The notes beneath the pieces were generated by a model that was not told the origin of the DNA, searched no databases, and worked only from the letters and a program-made list of their open reading frames with translations. A stretch of 18,392 bases of DNA from Bacteroidales bacterium. Lineage in GTDB: Bacteria > Bacteroidota > Bacteroidia > Bacteroidales > Bacteroidaceae. Made by a program: the position numbers and the translations under genes. This document shows positions 13,766 through 18,392 of the stretch, one piece after another. Position 1 is the first letter of the stretch. Every line of letters begins with the position of its first letter. The stretch covers positions 1 to 18,392 of the forward strand of contig SFCY01000037.1 of NCBI GenBank assembly GCA_004558865.1. The letters run 5' to 3'.

Positions 13766-14701
13766 TCAGACGAGGAAGGTCTCGCCGCACACTGCGCAGT
13801 CCTCCGTCTTGCCCTGCAGCATGAGGCGCGCGCTCCCACTGAGTAGGCGCAGGAACTCGGTCACGGCCTTGCGCTGGTAGACGCCAGATAGCAGGAGGAT
13901 GCTCGTGGGCATGACGTAGGGCTGGTCGAAACGCTTGCACACCAATCCTCTGACGGAATGGGTGGCGGCATCGGGCAGCACCGTCACCCAGCGTCCGCTG
14001 CGCACCATGAGGACGATGTGGGAGAGGTCGTCGATTTCCACGGCGGGGCGGAGCGCGATGCCTTGCTTGCGCGAAATCTGGTCGAGAAAGGTGCGAACGA
14101 GGAGATTGCCGCTGGGCAGCACCAGCCGCTGGTGCTCCAACAGTCTCAATGTAAGCGGGGGGTGGTCGGCCAAGGGATGGTGCTCGCTCACGATGGCGCA
14201 GAGCCTTGTGGCGAAGAGCGGGCGCGCCTCCAAGTCGGGTTCCTCATGCTGGGGCTTGAAGGAGAGTGCCACGTCTATGGCGTGCTTGCGCAGCATGCCC
14301 GGGAGCCGGGGGGCCGCCGTTTGGTGGATGCGGACGGCCACGTGGGGGTATAGCCTGTTGTATTCTGTTATGGCGTCTGTGAAGAGCGCGGAGATTCCAA
14401 GGCCCGAGGCGATGCCCACGGAGATTTCGCCGCCCTGCAGGTTGCGCATGTCGGCCAGCCGCTGCAGGCTCTGCCGCTCATCGTCGAGCAGGTGCTTGGC
14501 GTCGTGGAGAAAGGCGCGCCCCTCGCTGGTGAGCTGTATGTGCTTGCCCAATCGGTGGAAAAGCTGCACGCCGAGCTCGGACTCCAACTGCTTGATTTGC
14601 TGCGAGAGGGTGCTCTGCGTGATGTTGGAGAGGCGCGAAGCCTCGGTGAAGCTCAGCGTCGTGGCGGCGTTGACGAAATAGCGTAGTTGTCTTAGCTCCA
14701 T
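13766..14701 (-). CDS. LysR-family transcriptional regulator
   Basis: The 311-residue product begins MELRQLRYFVNAATTLSFTEAS, the standard LysR winged helix-turn-helix (residues 1-60, with TQSTLSQQIKQLESELG as the recognition region). The effector domain follows (about 92-295; ISVGIASGLG, HAIDVALSFKP). The C-terminus is slightly extended and ends with DCAVCGETFLV, a CxxC pair at 302/305. It is encoded on the same strand just upstream of the six-gene operon (268 nt between stop and ATG), so it is the obvious candidate regulator. The effector is unknown. Confidence 0.9.
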   Translation of the reverse strand: MELRQLRYFVNAATTLSFTEASRLSNITQSTLSQQIKQLESELGVQLFHRLGKHIQLTSEGRAFLHDAKHLLDDERQSLQRLADMRNLQGGEISVGIASGLGISALFTDAITEYNRLYPHVAVRIHQTAAPRLPGMLRKHAIDVALSFKPQHEEPDLEARPLFATRLCAIVSEHHPLADHPPLTLRLLEHQRLVLPSGNLLVRTFLDQISRKQGIALRPAVEIDDLSHIVLMVRSGRWVTVLPDAATHSVRGLVCKRFDQPYVMPTSILLLSGVYQRKAVTEFLRLLSGSARLMLQGKTEDCAVCGETFLV

Positions 14702-14723
14702 ACTCTTTAAGGTGTTGGGACTG

Positions 14724-14754
14724 CAAATTTAGCGAATTGTGGCGAGAAAACGAA
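14724..14754 (-). promoter_or_regulatory. promoter of the LysR gene
   Basis: TAAATTTG (14731-14724, minus strand) matches TAnnTTTG; TTCG (14754-14751) sits 19 nt upstream as a degenerate -33 element. It predicts a leader of about 16 nt before the ATG at 14701. Confidence 0.55.
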
Positions 14755-14828
14755 ACAAAGCTCTCCTTTTCTGAGCCTCCAGCTTCTGCCAGTCAGCTCT
14801 CTTCAGTCAACACGCAGAGACCGCGGCT

Positions 14829-14872
14829 GTCGACAAATGTCAACCAATTCGTCGACAAATGTCGACAACTGA
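14829..14872 (+). repeat. 22-nt-period array B, right copy
   Basis: Two units start at 14829 and 14851, each opening GTCGACAAATGTC. The second contains CAAATGTCGACAAC, which matches the core of the left array B (659-746) in opposite orientation. The surrounding gap 14732-15007 has no gene; 14873-15000 is GC-rich and shows nothing I can name. Confidence 0.6.
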
Positions 14873-15007
14873 AAGCTTGAAGAGCGCATGCTGACGAGGC
14901 CATTGGACAAGGGCTGGAAAACCACTGCCGTGGGGCGCGTGGGAGGGGGCTGTGGCGTTGCGGTTGGAAGATATTTTCACAGGAGAATGAAAAAAACGGG
15001 AAAAACA

Positions 15008-15039
15008 TTCGTGAGTATTAAATATATTTCGTACCTTTG
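15008..15039 (+). promoter_or_regulatory. promoter of tRNA-Val
   Basis: TTCG (15008-15011), a 20-nt spacer and TACCTTTG (15032-15039) fit the Bacteroidota promoter pattern. The -7 box ends 17 nt before the mature tRNA 5' end. Confidence 0.7.
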
Positions 15040-15056
15040 CAGCCACGAAACCACAA

Positions 15057-15130
15057 GTCGGCATAGCTCAGTTGGTTAGAGTATCACCTTGACATGGTGG
15101 GGGTCCTTGGTCCGAATCCAAGTGTCGACA
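15057..15130 (+). tRNA. tRNA-Val(GAC)
   Basis: A 74-nt cloverleaf. Acceptor stem GTCGGCA (15057-15063) pairs with TGTCGAC (15123-15129), with discriminator A. The D arm is GCTC...GAGT. The anticodon stem TCACC/GGTGG encloses TTGACAT with anticodon GAC (15091-15093). The T arm is CTTGG/CCAAG. CCA is not encoded. The T loop reads TCCGAAT, so position 55 is C instead of the near-universal T. One G-T pair occurs in each of the acceptor, D and anticodon stems. It stands alone with its own promoter and terminator. Confidence 0.92.
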
Positions 15131-15157
15131 CTTATCCCTTTTTTATTTAACGTCGGT

Positions 15158-15191
15158 CTGTCCCGCAGGTTTTGCGTGGCAGGCTTTTTTT
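15158..15191 (+). terminator. intrinsic terminator of tRNA-Val
   Basis: CTGTCCCGCA (15158-15167) pairs with TGCGTGGCAG (15173-15182) with one mismatch and one G-T pair, followed by a T7 run (15185-15191). Confidence 0.75.
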
Positions 15192-15323
15192 ATGGATGTC
15201 CGCAGACTCCAACAACCGTCTCTCCAAATCCTTTCTTTTCAGTCCAAGAGTCCTTTAGTTGCTTCTAACAATCAACTCGGGAACAGGGTCTACGTGGGTC
15301 TGAATGATTTGGCACGGGACATA

Positions 15324-15415
15324 CATGTTGTGTGACAACTGTCACACAACAATAGAACAACCGCCACACAACAATAGAACAACAGCCACACAACTGTGCG
15401 ACAACTGCCACAGAC
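15324..15415 (+). repeat. 22-nt-period tandem array A, right copy
   Basis: CACACAAC cores start at 15343, 15365 and 15387, exactly 22 nt apart, and a degenerate fourth starts at 15409. A perfect dyad TGTGACA-AC-TGTCACA opens the array (15331-15346). The first 68 nt match 607-540 on the minus strand. The rest of the gap 15192-15492 shows no gene. Confidence 0.8.
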
Positions 15416-15492
15416 TGTAGAGTATTGACATTGCAAAGCGATTCGCTGCACAGTTGCACGAAGCGGGAAAGATAGTAAAAATAGTTAAAAAG

Positions 15493-15523
15493 TTTGGGGT
15501 ATGGGAAATATTGCTTATCTTTG
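15493..15523 (+). promoter_or_regulatory. promoter of the greA operon
   Basis: TTTG (15493-15496), a 19-nt spacer and TATCTTTG (15516-15523) make a consensus Bacteroidota promoter. The start should lie near 15530, giving a leader of about 105 nt. Confidence 0.8.
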
Positions 15524-15556
15524 CAAACAGAAAGATAACGAGTAGAATTTAAGGGG

Positions 15557-15597
15557 ATTCCGACACAATGCCTGTCGGAATTCTTTTATTTTTTTGC
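15557..15597 (+). terminator. terminator-like hairpin in the greA leader (possible attenuator)
   Basis: ATTCCGACA (15557-15565) pairs perfectly with TGTCGGAAT (15573-15581), followed by a T-rich tract up to 15595 (TTCTTTTATTTTTTT). It lies between the promoter and the greA ATG (15636), not after a gene, so some transcripts may stop here to give an RNA of about 65 nt. Whether it terminates in vivo is inference. Confidence 0.6.
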
Positions 15598-15635
15598 CCG
15601 TGTTAACCGAATTGTCAATTTAAACAGGAAAACTT

Positions 15636-16106
15636 ATGGCTTATATGTCACAGGAGGGCTACGACAAGCTCGTGGCCGAATTGAAAAGACTCGAATCCGT
15701 AGAGCGCCCCAAGGCATCGGCCGCCATTGCCGAAGCCGCCGACAAGGGAGACCTCAGCGAGAACTCGGAGTATGATGCCGCCAAGGAAGCCCAGTCGCAC
15801 CTGGAGGCGCGCATCAACGAGCTGAAGATGACCATCGCCCATGCGAAGATTGTGGACATGTCGCGCCTGAGCGCTGACGTGGTGCAGATCCTCTCGACGG
15901 TGGAAATGACCAACATGACCAACAAGGCCAAGATGAAATACACCATCGTGAGCGAGACCGAGGCCAATCTGAAGCAGGGGAAGATCTCCATCAAGACCCC
16001 CATCGCACAGGGGCTGCTCAACAAGAAGGTGGGCGACGTGGCAGAAATCAAGATTCCGCGCGGCACCATCAAACTGCGCATCGACAAGATTTCCATCGCC
16101 GAATAA
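15636..16106 (+). CDS. greA: transcription elongation factor GreA
   Basis: The 156-residue product has normal GreA length. Residues 1-75 form the antiparallel coiled coil that enters the RNA polymerase secondary channel. Its tip has the catalytic acidic pair in KGDLSENSEYDAAKE (Asp39 and Glu42). The C-terminal FKBP-like domain (about 80-156) includes YTIVSETEANLKQGKISIKTPIAQGLLNKKVGD. It stimulates cleavage of backtracked RNA. It is first in a two-gene operon, 16 nt before the HIT gene. The coil tip is standard; no odd residues are seen. Confidence 0.97.
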   Translation: MAYMSQEGYDKLVAELKRLESVERPKASAAIAEAADKGDLSENSEYDAAKEAQSHLEARINELKMTIAHAKIVDMSRLSADVVQILSTVEMTNMTNKAKMKYTIVSETEANLKQGKISIKTPIAQGLLNKKVGDVAEIKIPRGTIKLRIDKISIAE

Positions 16107-16122
16107 TAGAAAGGACGAAGAT

Positions 16123-16518
16123 ATGACACTGTTCAGTAAAATCGCGGCTGGCGAGATTCCCAGCTTCAAGTGTGCCGAGGACGACCGCTTCTATGCGTTC
16201 CTCGACATCAACCCCGTGAGGCGGGGCCACACGCTTGTGGTGCCCCGCAAGGAGATAGACTACATCTTCGACATGGAGGACAACGACCTGGCGGCCTTTG
16301 AGGTGTTTGCCAAGAAGGTGGCGCGGGCCATCAAGGCCGCCTTTCCCTGCAAGAAGGTGGCCGAAGTGGTGTTGGGGCTGGAAGTGGACCATGCCCATAT
16401 CCATCTCATCCCCATCGACAGCGAGGCCGACGTGGACCTGCACCACCACATCAAGCTCTCCGACGAGGAGATGAAGGCCACGGCCGACAAGATTCTCGCA
16501 GAGTTCAAGAAGCTGTAA
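16123..16518 (+). CDS. HIT-family nucleotide hydrolase (HinT-like)
   Basis: The 131-residue product starts TLFSKIAAGEIPSFKCAED, typical of HinT/HIT proteins. It carries the histidine triad HAHIHLIPI (90-98; His90, His92 and His94, with the catalytic His94). Such enzymes hydrolyse AMP-lysine-type phosphoramidates or adenylated products. Pairing with greA recurs in Bacteroidota genomes. The coupling of the two functions is not obvious. It is followed by a strong terminator. Confidence 0.94.
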   Translation: MTLFSKIAAGEIPSFKCAEDDRFYAFLDINPVRRGHTLVVPRKEIDYIFDMEDNDLAAFEVFAKKVARAIKAAFPCKKVAEVVLGLEVDHAHIHLIPIDSEADVDLHHHIKLSDEEMKATADKILAEFKKL

Positions 16519-16569
16519 GGAGGCCTCCTGAGCTTCCGCTCCTCGCTCACCTCCCAGCAGGAGAAGACG

Positions 16570-16616
16570 AGAAAGCCACAGAAGGGCGACCGTAGCCGGC
16601 CCGTCTGTGGCTTTCT
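16570..16616. terminator. bidirectional terminator between the greA operon and manC
   Basis: AGAAAGCCACAGA (16570-16582) and TCTGTGGCTTTCT (16604-16616) pair perfectly over 13 bp. The two flanking operons converge here, so it can serve both. A second hairpin, GTTCAGCG-TCCT-CGCTGAAC (16625-16644), lies just beyond. Nothing else is seen in 16519-16713. Confidence 0.7.
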
Positions 16617-16713
16617 TGTAGGAGGTTCAGCGTCCTCGCTGAACATGAGCTGATTGGACGCATGCTGTTGTGCGGTGGGACCCACACCTCCCATGCGGTG
16701 GGGCAATTGTGCA

Positions 16714-17808
16714 TTAGATAAACTTTTCTCCCTTTTTCATCTGCACCTCGTTGACGTATTTCCTGACCAGGGCCGATGAATCCTCCTTCTTGCAGATGAG
16801 CAGCACGTTGTCGTTCTCCACCACGATGTAGCCGTCGAGGCCATTGATGACCGCCATCCTGCCCTTGGGCAACTTCACCACATTGTTGCGTGCGTCGTCG
16901 ATGATGACGTCGGAGTCGATCACCACATTGTCGTTCTCTCCCTTGCGCATGGCCTCGTAGATGCTGTGCCATGTGCCCACGTCGGCCCAGCCGAAGTCGC
17001 ACTTCATCACGCACACCTTGTCGCAGCGCTCCAACAGCGTGAGGTCGAGCGGCAGGTTGGGGTAGAGCGGGAAGTGGTCGTTCATGAAGTCCTCCTCTTC
17101 CTCTATCGTCCAGTTGGGATGCTCCTGGTCGAACGTGCGCAGCTCGTTGGGCAGCAGGGAGCAGAGGTAGGTCCAGAGGCTGTCCACATTGGCCAGGAAG
17201 AGTCCCGTATTCCAATAGAACTCGCCGCTCTGCAAGAACATCTTGGCAAACTCGCGCTCAGGCTTCTCCGTAAACGACTGCACCTTATATATATTATGCT
17301 CCATGGGGTCGCCAAGCTGTATGTAGCCGTAGCCCGGCTCCGCTCGCGTGGGCTTCACGCCGAGGGTGATGATGGAGTCGTTGTGGGTGACGAAGTCGAA
17401 TCCCTCGCCAATCTCAAGTCTGAACGTGTCCTCATCGAGGATGACGTGGTCGGAGGGCGTGAACATCACCGTGGCTTTCTCGGAGCCGGCGTTGTGGCGG
17501 ATGCGGTGGAGCGTCCACACGGCGCTGGGCACCGTGTTGCGGTGGACAGGCTCGTCGATGATATGGTCGTCGGCCACCTCGGGGAGCTGCTCCCTCACGA
17601 TGTCCACGTAGTCGCGGTTTGTGTTGATGTAGATATGCCCCTTGGGGAATATGCGTGCCATCCTGTCGTAGGTCTGCTGCAGCTGCGTGCGGCCCAGACC
17701 GAAGAAGTCGATGAACTGCTTGGGGTAGTGCGCGCGGCTGAAAGGCCAGAGGCGGCGCCCTTTTCCTCCAGCAAAAATGACACAGTAGGCATTTTCTGTC
17801 TGATTCAT
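16714..17808 (-). CDS. manC: mannose-1-phosphate guanylyltransferase
   Basis: The 364-residue product has the nucleotidyltransferase motif FAGGKGRRLWPFSR (12-25) with PKQF at 29-32. Other landmarks are TPSDH (117-121), EPGYGYI (157-163), FTEKP (179-183) and WNTGLF (199-204). It makes GDP-mannose from mannose-1-phosphate and GTP for capsule, LPS or glycoprotein glycans. It is the short form with only the transferase domain and no fused phosphomannose isomerase. Monocistronic, converging on the greA operon. Confidence 0.95.
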   Translation of the reverse strand: MNQTENAYCVIFAGGKGRRLWPFSRAHYPKQFIDFFGLGRTQLQQTYDRMARIFPKGHIYINTNRDYVDIVREQLPEVADDHIIDEPVHRNTVPSAVWTLHRIRHNAGSEKATVMFTPSDHVILDEDTFRLEIGEGFDFVTHNDSIITLGVKPTRAEPGYGYIQLGDPMEHNIYKVQSFTEKPEREFAKMFLQSGEFYWNTGLFLANVDSLWTYLCSLLPNELRTFDQEHPNWTIEEEEDFMNDHFPLYPNLPLDLTLLERCDKVCVMKCDFGWADVGTWHSIYEAMRKGENDNVVIDSDVIIDDARNNVVKLPKGRMAVINGLDGYIVVENDNVLLICKKEDSSALVRKYVNEVQMKKGEKFI

Positions 17809-17834
17809 AATATGAGCAAAGATTAATTCCGCCT

Positions 17835-17842
17835 CAAATGTA
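17835..17842 (-). promoter_or_regulatory. possible -7 box of manC
   Basis: TACATTTG (17842-17835, minus strand) matches TAnnTTTG and lies 27 nt upstream of the manC ATG. The -33 region is weak (TTGC near 17865-17862). Confidence 0.4.
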
Positions 17843-18219
17843 CATATTATTCATGAGAACCGCAAGCATTTAATAATTTTTAGCCACGACAAAATACGGA
17901 GCGACTGTTCAGCCAATTTTGCTCCTAAAGAAAAGATATCGAACTTGTTTGGCTGAATATAGGGCTCAATTCTGACAAAAACCAGTAAAACCCTTGCTGC
18001 GATGCAAGAAAAACCTTGAAAACAGGCTGGCGCAGACCCTACAAAACTTACCTCAGGTTTGTGTCCGCTGAGGGCAACTGATCTCCCGGGCAGCGGATCT
18101 CAAATGGTATGGCAGTGTCTCCCCCCTGCAAGCAGGATGGCCGTCATGGCCTCGACAGCAGGATGGCGAGCATGCGAGGATTGAAACGCGCTGTGGAGTC
18201 ACCTTTTCCGCATGAAACG
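17843..18219. other. non-coding stretch with inverted repeats
   Basis: No credible gene is visible. It holds three inverted repeats: TTCAGCCAA/TTGGCTGAA (17908-17916 with 17949-17957), CCTCAG/CTGAGG (18051-18056 with 18068-18073) and TCCGCTG/CAGCGGA (18064-18070 with 18091-18097). AGCAGGATGG occurs twice, 26 nt apart (18131 and 18157). It may be a leftover of mobile DNA, but no IS end can be shown. Confidence 0.3.
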
Positions 18220-18250
18220 CTTGCTTATCTGAAAAAAAGCGTTATATTTG
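18220..18250 (+). promoter_or_regulatory. promoter of the terminal AAA-ATPase gene
   Basis: TATATTTG (18243-18250) matches TAnnTTTG; CTTG (18220-18223) lies 19 nt upstream. The ATG at 18274 follows the box by 23 nt. Confidence 0.6.
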
Positions 18251-18273
18251 CATCAACGATAAGCTACAAGACT

Positions 18274-18392
18274 ATGAGCAACGACTTCAAGCAAGTTCCC
18301 TACGGCATCGCAAGCTTCAAGCAGGTGCGGAGTGAGAACAAATATCTGGTCGACAAGACCATGTACTTTGAGCGGATGGAACGTGCGGGCAA
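18274..18392 (+). CDS. DUF1703-type AAA-ATPase/PD-(D/E)XK nuclease-like protein, N-terminus only
   Basis: Only 39 residues are in the window: MSNDFKQVPYGIASFKQVRS, then ENKYLVDKTMYFERMERAG. The pattern VPYGIxxFxxVRxExxYxVDKTxYFxxxE is the hallmark start of the large Bacteroidota family with an AAA-ATPase-like domain and a C-terminal PD-(D/E)XK nuclease fold (DUF1703). These genes are numerous, often multicopy, and of unproven role (defence or selfish element has been suggested). The start follows a good promoter. The gene runs off the window. Confidence 0.85.
   Translation, partial: MSNDFKQVPYGIASFKQVRSENKYLVDKTMYFERMERAG

Noticed and set aside
18176..18190. GAGGATTGAAACG resembles the 3' end of many CRISPR repeats (GGATTGAAAC).
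   Set aside because: It occurs once, with no repeat-spacer array and no cas genes nearby.

Overview
The window looks like chromosomal DNA of a GC-rich member of the Bacteroidales, most likely Prevotella or a close relative. Supporting signs are promoters of the Bacteroidota type (TTTG, a 19-20 nt spacer, then TAnnTTTG) in front of most transcription units, a protein with a type IX secretion (T9SS) C-terminal tail, small secreted proteins of Prevotella style, and a terminal DUF1703-type AAA-ATPase gene. The genus is an inference from style, not from a marker gene.

Layout. (1) 1-320 is the C-terminal remnant of an IS4/IS1634-like transposase, joined abruptly to an orphan coding fragment. (2) 480-830 has no gene; it holds two tandem arrays with a 22-nt period and a strong hairpin. 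(3) 942-2845 (minus strand) is a two-gene operon of secreted proteins. The first has a T9SS-like tail. The second has three related modules of about 130 residues and is broken by a one-base frameshift in a G5 tract. (4) 3261-5665 (minus) is a vitamin B6 operon: a ThiD/PdxK-like domain fused to an AraC DNA-binding domain, then pdxS and pdxT. The kinase-like domain has lost its catalytic GTGC motif and about 55 residues, so it is probably a sensor that controls pdxST. (5) 5839-13498 (minus) is a tightly overlapping six-gene operon: a RetSat/CrtI-like FAD oxidoreductase, a secreted alpha/beta hydrolase, a PlsC-like acyltransferase, an MMPL/RND exporter, an acyl carrier protein and an adenylate-forming ligase. 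It resembles the tailoring and export half of an aryl-polyene/flexirubin-type lipid pathway, but no ketosynthase gene is present. A LysR regulator (13766-14701) lies just upstream.

(6) 14702-15635 holds one tRNA-Val(GAC) with its own promoter and terminator, plus arrays that match those at the left end in inverted orientation. (7) 15636-16518 (plus) is greA followed by a HIT-family hydrolase. The greA leader contains a terminator-like hairpin. (8) 16714-17808 (minus) is a mannose-1-phosphate guanylyltransferase. (9) 17809-18273 is non-coding, and a DUF1703-type AAA-ATPase gene starts at 18274 and runs out of the window.

The best leads are the pseudokinase-AraC fusion heading pdxST, the compact exporter/ACP/ligase operon without ketosynthases, the 22-nt-period repeats that flank about 14 kb in inverted orientation, and the hairpin in the greA leader.
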